Assembly: GCF_964199755.1 (NCBI RefSeq)
Contig: NC_133897.1
Coordinates: 19,458,492-19,522,491, forward strand
DNA from: Larus michahellis
Lineage: Eukaryota; Chordata; Aves; Charadriiformes; Laridae
Length of the DNA: 64,000 nucleotides
Direction of reading: 5' to 3'
Shown: one piece after another, positions 35,901-46,278 of the stretch
How positions within the stretch are numbered: position 1 is the stretch's first letter
Layout of the letters: the number at the start of each line of letters is the position of its first letter
Notes under the pieces: generated by a model
Seen by the model: only the letters and a program-made list of their open reading frames with translations
Databases searched by the model: none
Told to the model about the DNA's origin: nothing
Translations under genes and position numbers: made by a program

Positions 35901-38900
35901 GTCCTAGCTATCTCTGGTTTGGGGCAGGGGACGGGTATTTTACCAATACAGCTCTAGCCTGCATGGTTGCATGTGATTGAAAAATAAAGTGTGATGTTTG
36001 GAGAAGTTGAAGATAATAGTGCTGCCATCTGCCCAGGACCTGAGCTCGGGAAAGTAACTCCCAGGGATCAAAGGGAACTGAACAGCCAGGAGAAAAAGCT
36101 GAAAAGAGCTTTAGTTCGCAGCACAATGCTTCTGGCCTCTGGCTGAAAGGAGAGCAAAACCAAGCATAAGCCACTGCGACATTTCCAATGAAAAGGCGAA
36201 CCTTTTGTACTACCTGCAGGGTGGCAAAGGGCAGTAAGCACCTGGTGGGACCACCAGCTGGAAAGCAGAGATGTGAACAGCCCAGTGGCAGCTCTTAGGA
36301 TGATGAATGCTTTTTTGTTCCTTACAGGTTTTGTATCAGGCGGATTGCTGACAGCAGGTTTCTGTTTCCCTGGTATGAATGTGAACCAGATCCCGACTTA
36401 ACATGGGCCAGCTCATTCAGTGGCCTACTTAAAATGAGCTTGTGGTCTCTCCATCTCAGTCTTGGTGAAAAGGTGTCTATGCTGTCAAACACGTTCTCTC
36501 TCTTGTGTGGCTCTAATAGCTCATTCCTGGTAGTCCAAAATGCTTTAATTCTGGATATAGTCAATGGGTGGTCCCATGTGCTGTTCAAAAGTTTCCCACG
36601 CCAAGAGCCCACCTGGCTTAGCATCAGCCTGCTTCTCCAAGCAGTTGTACGAGGGCACGGACTCTTTTGCTGACTTTGCAGATTTGCTCTTGCCATTTGT
36701 AAAGATTCGTTACACCATCAAAACCAATAATTGAGCCTTTCAGACTGGAGTTTTCAAAGGAATAATTGAATTCAAAGCGGACTTTGAGACTAAATGCCTT
36801 TTCTGGTGACTTCAAAATCAGTAATTTCTATGCTAGGAATTAACCAACTAATAGTTTGACTCTCATTCAGTAACGTGATACCTCCTGTCCTCTAAGTCTT
36901 CTTTTGGGTCTTATTAAGTTACACTAGAAAATGGGTTTCCCATGTGAGGAGACAAGAAGCAAGCAGAGGAAAATAGGAACTCTGCCTAAATGGCCCCTAA
37001 AAGCTGCATTGCTTGATTTGTGTAAATGTATTTCCTTTTATAACCTACCTGTTTCATACTCTAAACACGCACACCCTTTTGAAGTAACAATATCCCAATA
37101 ACTTACAGAAAGGCATTTTACTGCGAGGTAAAAGCAGGAAGAGAATGAAATGGTGCCTTAATATAAACACAATCATATGCAGGCACGGACTTTTAATATA
37201 TGTAGATGTGGTTTCTGCACTTTCTGTGAAAATCCATCCTCACTGAGTCAAATGCACCCCTAGTGAAAACTGAGTTTGGGGCAAGAACTACATCCTTGTT
37301 TCAGCTGAAATCGCAAGTAATTTAAATAGACAGAATGTACAGGGCAGTATTTGATCAACCAGAAATTTAGTAAAGTTTTCTCTAAGCTCCTTAATTTTAA
37401 AAATAGTCAGTTCTGACTAGGAAAGTCGCCAATAAAATCCTCATTGTTTTGTTTTGCTTTCTCCCCCAGAAATGCCAGGGTTTTCACATTTTCACTATCA
37501 TGTTTAAGAAAGAAAAAGAATATGCAGTTTTATCTCATTGATTTTCTATTATTATCTGCTAGTCTGTTATATTGAATTATATATATATTGAATATTGTCC
37601 CCGAGGAATTAAGAATAATATAGAAATTTACAAGGTAATGAATAAAACATCAAAGCAAGTGGTTTAGCAAGTAGTTTAGCTTGTGTGTAAAAATGCTTGC
37701 CATACACTGATGAGACGGCAAATCCTAAAAAAATACCCCCAAACCCTACCTGGGCACTGTGATTTTTGACACATTATTTTTTGCAATTCCAGTTGTAATG
37801 TAGACAACAAACAATTGAATGGAAAGGCCATGCAGTGTACAATTGCAATCTACAATTAATCACAGATCCTGGAAGCAAAAATCCATTTAAATACCACTTA
37901 GAAAGTAACAAATGTAGTATTTTGCTAGCAGTTTTTACATATTGCAATTTTGTTGGTCATTAAAACAGAGTATATCATTAAAGCAATAAGAATAAAAATT
38001 GTAAAAGTTGTATTTTAAAATACTCAACTATTTCTGAAGGAAAATTCCACAGATTGTGAACCTATTGTCTTCTGACTTCAAACAGAGAAATACGTGAGGA
38101 TAACGCTGGCCTCACAATGGAGCAGCTGAGATGCAAATCAAAGTTTTGTAGCAAGTTCCTGAAAACTATAGGGAAAAAAAATCATAGATAATAAAACTGC
38201 TGTCAATAAAGGTGAATTGATATATTATAAAAGCATTAAAATGAGTAGAAACATAACTTTTAAAATATACTGCCTACAGAGAAGCACTAGCCAATTTTGC
38301 TAGCTTACACGAGTCTTGTGCATTTGCCAAGTACCTCATAAGATGTGATGGGGGAACAGAGTTGGACAGGCGTCTTCTCCAGTGCTGCTGTGATTTTCCC
38401 TTGGTGAAGTCTCCAAGATGACTGCTTGGAACCACATGGTTCTTACCACCCTTCAGCTTCAAAAAAATCTTCGTGGAACAAAGACATCAATATATGATAC
38501 TATTTTTAGCACTGAAGTATGTCAAATCAACCTGTTTCTCATCTGTAATACTGCAGCCAGCCTAAAGGCCCTGCCATCTATCAAGCAAGTATAATAGCGT
38601 TCAACTCCAAACAGATCCAGGCAGCCTTCAAAAGACTTACTCTGCCCCGCTCCGGCAATGCTGCAACATCCAAACCCATCTCGTCGCCACTGCTCTTGTC
38701 AACTTTTGCTCAGCAGCAGGGGAAAAGGTACAACAGAATCCCACCACTATGGGTGTTTGCCAAGCAGATCAAACAAATACAGGTTTTTAAGTTTACTCCG
38801 TGATCCCCCATCATGAAGTAAAGGCACAGCAGGCCAACAGCAAGCAGGAAAGCAAGAGGTCACACAGGTGGGCCTGACAGCCCATGCCGCAGTGGGACTG

Positions 38901-40117
38901 GAGAGGCATCTGCCTTAGCTCTGCCTCAGAACATCTTCCCAACAGCCAAGAAGCAAACACGCAGGTAAGCCCTAGCTTAGCACACATTTTATGCTGGTAG
39001 ACTTGAAAGACACCCAGTGGTTTGAATTCCATCAGGAGACTTCCATTGAGCAGGCTTAGCAATCTTGTCTTCTAATTGCGTCTAAAGGCTGCTACCCATC
39101 TCCTGTGAAAGCTTGCCTTCTGCAGCTAGAAAGATGTAATAATGATTCTGTGCCCTTGTATATAAGATATGTATATTATACAGAAGATCATAAATGCACA
39201 TTTCAAAAACATGTCTATTTTGAGTACAATGTAACGTTTTTCCATGCTTTGACACAATGAATAGTTGGACTCAACTCATATATCCAGAAATCTAAAATCT
39301 AGTAATTTGATGGTAAAATGGCCAGCGTTCGATTTGTTTGTACATTTCCAGTGACTAAAAGAGCTAATTCATAAATAAAGGAAAAGAAATAAATCACCTG
39401 CATAAATGGAGAGATAATGTTCAATTTTCCAAGTATTAAAGAACTAGAAGATTGAATAAACATAATGGCAGCCCACCAAACCAAGTGGAGCAATCAGTAT
39501 ATTTTACTACATTTCTAGCATTGCTGAAGCTGATTTCTGAGTGATGAAAAAGCTATTTTAGAATGGGAAAAAGTTTGCTCCAACCTGTCAGAAATATTAT
39601 TTTATTAAGAAAAAAAAACTGTTCAGCTTGAAATAACTTCTCCGCAGGCAGGCATGCAGCCCAGTAACCCAGAACCAAATCAACTGCCATATTTAAGAAC
39701 TGCATTCATAGACCACCCCCCCGCCCCCAAAATTTAGAATTGTTTTAATGGTTTCTTCAGAATCTGGTACTGATTTTAAAAAAATCCTCACAGTGTTAGA
39801 GAAAAACATTATCCCTTTTATAGGGGTTGGGGTTTTTTTGTGCAAGACATTCTTTCAACTGTGCACCAGCTCAAGGACTCACAGGCAGCTAAAACTGTTC
39901 TTCCCAACCAGCTCCAAACAAAATCATTTCCCCCTTCACTTTGCCACAGTGACCGCTCGGGGCTGTGGGCATCAGAAGAGAAGCAAAATGCCTTTCTGTG
40001 ACAGCAGCTGGTGACTACCTGTCCTGTACTGTTAGGCAGGAGTCAAAGCTGCCTGGGCTATCCACCCGCAGGGCTTTCAAAAGGACGATGTGAAGAACAT
40101 GTTCAAATAGTGAACAC
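32982..40117. other. Intergenic DNA, no gene recognised
   Basis: About 7 kb with the G-rich stretch at 34256 and a weak L2-like tail at 34150-34200 (CAGCACTTATTTATG, AGAGTGCCTAGGAC). A C-rich run lies at 39713-39728. 37780-38030 is an AT-rich block with several TAAT and ACAATTG motifs that could be a conserved noncoding element. Confidence 0.55.
34256..34307 (+). other. G-rich stretch with quadruplex potential
   Basis: Runs of 8 and 9 G (34256-34263 and 34270-34278) separated by TGAGGC, followed by GGGG at 34295 and 34304. This satisfies simple four-run G-quadruplex criteria. The surroundings are AT-rich. Confidence 0.6.
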
Positions 40118-40460
40118 TGTTCGTAGGACGATAGGATCACTCAGGTACAACCTCTAGGGATCTCTAGTCCAACCTGCTGCTCAAAGTAGGGTCAACTACA
40201 AGATCAGGGCTTTATCCAGTCGGTTCGTTAAAAGCTTCAATGATGCACAAACTCTGGAAAACCTTCTCCACTGCTTCAACTTTTCCACGTAGTCAGCCTG
40301 AGCCTTTCTTGCTTGAATTTATGCCCGTTGTCTCCCTTCCTCCCACCATGCCTTACTGTGAAAAGCCCATGTCTGTCTTCTCCATACCCTCCCCATGGGT
40401 GTCAGCAGGCTGCTGGTGCCCCCACCGTCTCATGGCAGGGCAGGTCCACCCACCGTTTCC
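40118..40460 (-). mobile_element. CR1 LINE 3' fragment, left arm of an inverted pair
   Basis: The plus strand reads AGGATCACTCAGGTACAACC, CTAGTCCAACCTGCTGCTCA, ACTGTGAAAAGCCC and CTTCTCCATACCCTCCCCAT, an antisense CR1. It contributes the first part of an apparent open frame at 40240-40737 that has no cellular homology. Confidence 0.8.
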
Positions 40461-40597
40461 TCTCAGATTAAATACATTTTATAATAGAAGGAAGAGGGTC
40501 ATAGAAAATACAGATGTGGATGATTTCCAAAGCCACAAAACTTTGGAAATCATACCCTTACTTCTTCAAAGCTGTGAATATGTCAGAAGTGGAGCTC

Positions 40598-40853
40598 CAG
40601 CATCAAGTTGCACCAGGGGAGGTTTAGATTGGATATCAGGAAAAACCTTTACACTGAAAGGGTTATTAAGCATTGGAACGGGCTGCCCAGGGAAGTGGTT
40701 GAGGCACAATCCCTGGAGGTATTTAAAAAACAGGTAGACATGGTGCTTAGAGATACGGTTTAGTGATGGCTTTTGTCAGAGTCAGGTTGATGGTTGGACT
40801 CGATGATCTGAAAAGTCCCTTCCAACCTAGGCAATTCTACGTTTCTCTGAATC
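40598..40853 (+). mobile_element. CR1 LINE 3' fragment, right arm of an inverted pair
   Basis: Starts CATCAAGTTGCACCAGGGGA and continues GGTTTAGATTGGATATCAGG, CATTGGAACGGGCTGCCCAG, GGTTGGACTCGATGATCTGA, ending near ACGTTTCTCTGAATC. This is a CR1 3' end in the opposite direction to the copy at 40118-40460. Confidence 0.9.
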
Positions 40854-41064
40854 TAATTCTATTAGTTTGACACCCTGCGCCTGAGAGAGGGGTTACCCAA
40901 ATGCCTGCTTTTCAACCCAAGAGGCACTGGGAAAGGTACAAATATATATATAGATTTATATCCCTGTGCAAGAACCTACCAGAACTCTAACATCAATAAA
41001 AAATTATTAAAAAATCAGGGATGACAATAGAATATAAACTAATTGAGCCTAACTATCTGTATTT

Positions 41065-41640
41065 ATGCAGACATAAGAACGTACAAAGGTTGCGCTGGAT
41101 GAAATGCTCATCTAGCACCATACCCAGCAGTGGATGATTATGGAAAGAAAACTGGGTGATTATGCATAGACAATTCAACTACTTGTCAGCCATCTACAGA
41201 TTAGGGATTTAAGAGTTTCATATCCACCATTTTCAGGGATCTTGATGGACTTCTCTTCCACGACCTCTCCAATGCTTTTTGAACTCACGATATCCACAGC
41301 AATCTGTGAAAATGAGCTCCACAAGTTATTTTTGACACAGGTAGAAGAAAACATCATTTGTTTTAAACTGCTGCCCTGGGTGTTCTGTAGTTTCTGCATG
41401 ACAAAACCCAGCAAATACCAGTTTCCTAACTACCTTCGCACCATTTGTAATTTCATATAGGTCTCATCCCTCTTGGCCATCTCTCTCCCAAGCTAAAGAA
41501 GTTGCAAGTTGCAGTTGATTTAGTCCCCCCTCACACAGCAGCCATTCTCTGGCTCTGATCATCTTCGCTACCATTCTTTGTATCTTTTCTATACCTGTTA
41601 GACATATATTTTAGATGAGGAATCCAGGCATGCACACAGA
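41065..41640 (-). mobile_element. Ancient amniote CR1-like LINE fragment
   Basis: The order CATAAGAACGTACAAAGGTT, CATCTAGCACCATACCCAGC, TCTTGATGGACTTCTCTTCC, GAGCTCCACAAG, TGTTTTAAACTGCTGCCC and TAATTTCATATAGGTCTCAT follows the 3' region of CR1-like LINEs abundant in turtles and crocodilians, antisense. It is much more diverged than the avian CR1 copies. It lies just downstream of the probable end of GPR158. Confidence 0.65.
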
Positions 41641-42009
41641 AGAGCTACAGGATTTTACAATGACATCATAAAATGCTATCTATTTACTTCCTAATATTTT
41701 CTAACATTCTATTTGCCATTAAATTCAGGAGAACATAGGATGGACCCTATAATTTTGCTCTCAAAATTGCAGCCACTGAGAAAAGAGAGCTGCCAATCAT
41801 GCTATCTCCTTCACCTGAAATCCTGAACACACTGGTCTAAGGGCTGATGTCAAGAAAATATGAGGAAAATCCAGAAAATGCTAATGACGTGACCAGATCA
41901 TATAAGCTGTAAAACTCATTGTTAGTTATTTCACAAGTTTGACGAGAAACCTCTTTAGTTTGGATCAGTAATGACTTCAGAAAATCACAACACAAAAGCC
42001 TGCAGACAG
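41641..42009. other. Intergenic DNA just downstream of GPR158
   Basis: Holds the GT-rich element after the candidate poly(A) signal (on the minus strand) and fading similarity to the old CR1-like fragment. Nothing else recognised. Confidence 0.5.
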
Positions 42010-42060
42010 ATTTCATATAAATGTGCTTTATTGCAGAGAAGTTACATTATTTACATGCTG
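42010..42060 (-). terminator. GPR158: Candidate distal polyadenylation site of GPR158
   Basis: On the minus strand the order is TGTAAATAATGTA (two TGTA elements), then CAATAAAGC at 42027-42032, about 20 bases to the presumed cleavage point, then TTTTGTGTTGTGATTTT as a GT-rich downstream element at about 41980-41997. All three parts of a vertebrate poly(A) signal are present with normal spacing. Confidence 0.5.
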
Positions 42061-43144
42061 CAACACATTACAACATAAATCTATCAAGTATTTCATGGTG
42101 GATGCTGTTGGTTGCCAGATAACATTGTTATAAGAACCACATTATAAAGTGAAGAGACTTACAGCTTTATATACTCTACAACTTGGAGTAGCTAAAATGT
42201 TAAAAGTCCAAAGGCAGTGTTTGCTCAGGCCTGCCTGTTGTCATATGCATGCAAAAGCCTAAGGAGAGCAAATAGAAAAGTATTGTCCGGTTTCAGGTCT
42301 ATGATGCCACCAAAGCTGATGATAGGTGTGTACTGATTTATATTTTAAAGCATATAATCTTGCATAAATTATACAAGTCTAATAAGATTGGTATAAATCT
42401 AATTATTTATAAACCATGGCTTAGAAATAAAGGAGAAATGCAGCCTGCACATGCATTTAAAAGGACAACCTAGCAAATGTTTGTGACCATAGTGTTTATT
42501 ATCTTTTCTCTTAACAGATCTGCTAGAAAACATCTTGATTCTAGAGTTGCACTTCTCTTGGCTGAATAATGACAATGAAACTCCAGAAAAAGACAACTAA
42601 GCAATCTAGCCAATATATGCTGGTGGAGAAAAATCTATGAAATACAGAACATTATTTATGTCTAACTTAGTATGTCTTTATTAAGCAATGTTTCTAGCAG
42701 CATCATAGTGAAATAGAATAGTTGAGTGAAGTTTGGCCCCTCATTTTCTTAAGTGCAAAATAATTTAAAGTCCCAATTGAATCTGTAGCCCAAATATCAG
42801 TTGCTGAATAAACTGGGGAAAGCTTTGTTGCTTTCTCCGATTGTATCAGTCGTAGGAGATGTGACTAGAACGAGCCTAAAGAACCATAACAGACATTTTT
42901 TAAGAAGTGAGGGAAAGGGTCAGGATGAAGGAAAACAAAACCAAACAAGAATATACAAGCCAGTGCCTTCCCTGGTAAATCAGCCATCGTTCTTTCATTT
43001 GCCATGCAGCCGGGCTGTCCCACACCAGCCAAGGAACAGGCTTTGTTTCTGTGTTTCTAACGAAGTTATCTTTTAAAAAAAGAAAGAAAGGGAAAAGAAA
43101 ACGAACAAGGAATTGGAGATAGGTAGCGGTGGCACAGATACAGT

Positions 43145-43770
43145 CATGCACAAAGGGCTTGATCCTGCCAGTGGTGCACGGGGCAGTGGTACTGTGTGGA
43201 CGCTTTGCCGATGTGGATCCTCTCACCCTTGGTGCAGGCTGTACCCCGACATGACTGCTGCAGAGCAGGGCAGGGGCAGCATGCCCTTGCTTGGCCACGA
43301 GGAAAAGGAGGGACGGCAAGATGAGCAAGGGCACCGGGGCTGGCGCCTGCTCCTGGTGACCGTCTGTCTCCAAGAGGCAGTGAGTACATACAAACATCTC
43401 CTTTCACAACTCCTCCACGGATGCCCACTTCTAACCTCAGCACCTGGCTCCAACAAAGCGCCGACTCCCGTTGGTGAGTCAGGGCAACCTAAGCTGTCCC
43501 CCCACCCCGTTCACACAAAGCACCGCTGAGATGCACTGCAGAACCTCCCTTTAAGGGTAGGAGAGGCATGAGGTGGTCACCATATTCATCAGGTTTCAAG
43601 TTGTGCATCTCTCTACACAGAATGTCAGTGTGCTCCAGGAGGACTCCCAGAAAGCTGTGTTCCCAGGACGGACTTCTTCTTATGCAAGGAATTTTGGGGT
43701 TACCTTCTCTCTGAAAAGCTGATCAAAGCCCACTGAAGTTGATGGAAAAATTACTGCCGAACCCCGTTAG
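43145..43770. repeat. Ancient amniote LINE fossils, fragmentary
   Basis: AGGGCTTGATCCTGCCAGTG near 43158 and GATCAAAGCCCACTGAAGTTGATGG near 43720 resemble the same old LINE family as 31605-31685. The sequence between is GC-richer than its surroundings and holds overlapping open frames on both strands with no recognised protein. Limits uncertain. Confidence 0.4.
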
Positions 43771-44470
43771 TGTCTGGGACTGGGAAGGGAGAATCTGGGC
43801 ACACCGGGTCTAACCTCAGCTCCTACCCACACTAGGCAGGGAGCGGGCTTGGGCTGCGTGTGGGATGGCATTGGCGCTGTGCGGGCAAGTGGGTGCACAG
43901 ATGTCCAAAGCACCCAGACTCAGATGCCTGACTCCCTTTCACATGTGAACAGGGATTCTGGGCTGCAAGTGTCCTGATCAGAAGAAGTGTGTTGAAGGCA
44001 AAAACCACATCTCCACAACTACACCCTACAAAAGAGGGGCGGGAGAGTCAGGCAAGCCCAGGGTAGCAAAGACCTAAGTCAGCACGTCCCCATGGTGGAA
44101 TCGAGCACCATCCAGGATAACCAGGTTGGTTGGGGCAGTTCAGCCACTTTAATCTAACAAGCAAAATTTATGAGTGAGGCCAATGTGTTTAGACAGCACT
44201 GAGACCTGAGCTGACTTGTCCCCAGCTGGCTCAGGTGTCGGCACATTCCAGGTTGGGGCTTAGCAGAGGAAGATCAGATCCATCTTGACCTGTCAGTGTA
44301 GACGTGCCCATAGTCTCCTGTCCTTTTCAAAGGACAAAAAAAGTGCTCCTCATACCCAGCTTGTCTAAGTCCCTCTGCTCATTGCATTTTATCTTAAGCC
44401 ACTTTTTCTATGATGCCACAAAAATCAGTTTATACTACATACGTGTATGTGCATGTGTGTATTAGATATG

Positions 44471-44536
44471 ACATTTTATATATATTAAACATATATAAAT
44501 ATCTATTTTATATATATATTATATATATATTAAACA
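44471..44536 (+). repeat. AT-rich simple repeat
   Basis: ACATTTTATATATATTAAAC and a second TTTTATATATATATTATATA block, lying in the probable GPR158 3' UTR. Confidence 0.85.
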
Positions 44537-44860
44537 ACACATTCTCTTCACTCATCCTCATTTCATGTTCTTCTACTGAATCCCATCACTTCTCTCAAAT
44601 TGCACAAGTTCTTTAGGACTGAGCTGTCTTTATTTTGGAGTGTTGTATATATAGCCAATTCTAGTGAATAGTGAGGGTTTTTTATTATTAGTGATACTCC
44701 TCAGAATCTTTACAATACGTCCTCAGGTCTTGATGGTGTACCATCACGAAGGATCATAGTTGTGAATGGGCCATCTATGAATTAAGCTCATATGCATGAT
44801 GAGGACCGTAGCTATTACCGAAAATTAGCACTGTATTAAACATTAACTTCTACTGTAAAT

Positions 44861-44891
44861 GTATGTATGTATAAATAAATAAATAAATAAT
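44861..44891 (+). repeat. (GTAT)n-(AAAT)n microsatellite
   Basis: GTATGTATGT followed directly by ATAAATAAATAAATAAATAA. Lies in the probable GPR158 3' UTR. Confidence 0.9.
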
Positions 44892-46034
44892 CAAAGCATT
44901 TTGGAGAGTGGGAGAGAGATGCCGTTATGTCCATTCCTACTATCTTTTACAATTGCATATATGGGGGAAGAGTAATATTTTGGACTTCTCTCCTCACTCC
45001 AAAGGCCAGTTTTTGGAGGTTTGCCAACAGGGATAACAGTACACTTGTTCTATATGAGCTAGCTAATATATTTCCTGGAGTTGTCTGGTTTTAGTATAAC
45101 AGGTGATCTTTTCTGGGGTATATTCATTGTCGTTCTCGCTTGTCTTATTTGTGAGGATATGCTCAGTACAAAATACTGAACAAGGTCATCACCATACATG
45201 TTTAAAGCAAGAATTCTGGTTTGTTAGATGATATTTTCCAATTAGTAACAAACAACAGATAAGTTGTCCTAAGACTTACCAGAATATGCAGCTAAGACGA
45301 CTGAATTTCCACTATTAACAAAGTCTATGAGCATTAACAGGGAAGTGCATAACAAGTAACTTACCGCGTATAAAAACCCTGAATAATACGGTATCAAACT
45401 ATAAATTTAAGTAACAGAGAGTAAACAAAAAAAATTCACTATATAAATCACAGGAAAGGACAGGAAAGGAAAAAAATAAACTCCAAAGCCCAAAGGAATT
45501 TCCCAATATGAATTACGGCTTCCATAGCCAGTGTGATTACTGCAATTTTATATATAAACAAAAAAGTCTACAGCAGGTATTTTAACTTGCGATTAGAAGA
45601 AAGTATCTGCAGATTGCATAAATGTGTTGTTGTGTCACATAATATCAAAGGTATTTGCAAAAATTATACAATCTGGAATGCTTTAATATGAGACACAACA
45701 ATGTACTTAAACACAGTAATAAGAAAATGAGAGCAATCATTATATAAAATGTATTTTTGGGATGCATCGAGTTAGCAGTGCTATCTAGATTAAAGACGTA
45801 AAGTGAAAAGTCGTCATTTTAATAAGCTGCTCATTGATACCCCTTTTTGCCATCAGGACATTTTCTGTGCCCTACTTCTGCTGGATCTTTAAAGTCCCAA
45901 GGGCAAGTTAAAGCCAGTTGTGGCATTCAGAAATAACGCGGTTGAGACCTACACTGTGCGTTTGTTACCACCAGGTTTTTTTTCTTTTAAAAGAGAAGTG
46001 ATTTCACAAAGGCAGGTTTCTTTCATTGACACAG

Positions 46035-46112
46035 TAAAATCCTTGGAGCAGGGACCATGTTCTGGGCACTGCTAATCACATTGTTGGCACTCAACAAATA
46101 AATAATAACAAC
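46035..46112 (+). repeat. L2/MIR-like 3' end fossil
   Basis: CCTTGGAGCAGGGACCATGT, GGGCACTGCTAATCACATTG and GGCACTCAACAAATAAATAA follow the 3' tail of L2/MIR-type elements. It sits about 170 bp beyond the GPR158 stop codon, inside the probable 3' UTR. Confidence 0.5.
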
Positions 46113-46278
46113 ATTAACGATAATTTACTTTGCTTAACTCCTACTTATTTGTAGTGCTGATTCCCTTGATTTAAGTGATGCTCCTTAGGAATTTTCAGAT
46201 CCATTTGGCCTAAGTCCTCTCTGTCCTTCCTGGTGTCTTTCTTCTCAATGTTGCTACTCTCCTCAGTCCAAAAGCCTC

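Larger units (their letters stand above)
42010..46278 (-). other. GPR158: Probable GPR158 3' UTR, about 4.3 kb
   Basis: This inferred untranslated region runs from the TAA to a distal polyadenylation site. No splice-site or coding evidence interrupts it. It holds AT-rich stretches, a (TAAA)n run, a small L2/MIR-like fossil at 46035-46112 and amniote LINE fossils at about 43145-43770. Internal AATAAA sequences on the minus strand (44681-44686, 44629-44634, 42677-42682, 42495-42500) could give shorter 3' ends. The length is in the range I remember for mammalian GPR158 mRNA, but only transcript data can fix the end. Confidence 0.5.

Noticed and set aside
40240-40737. 165-codon plus-strand open frame
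   Set aside because: It crosses an antisense CR1, unrelated sequence and a sense CR1. The composition is accidental.
1-42000. Exons of MYO3A or another neighbour gene
   Set aside because: MYO3A follows GPR158 in mammals, but I found no kinase, myosin or other recognisable exon on either strand.
42900-43397. 165-codon minus-strand open frame and an overlapping 138-codon plus-strand frame
   Set aside because: Lies in a GC-richer part of the probable 3' UTR overlapping old LINE fossils; no recognisable domain and no splice or start context.
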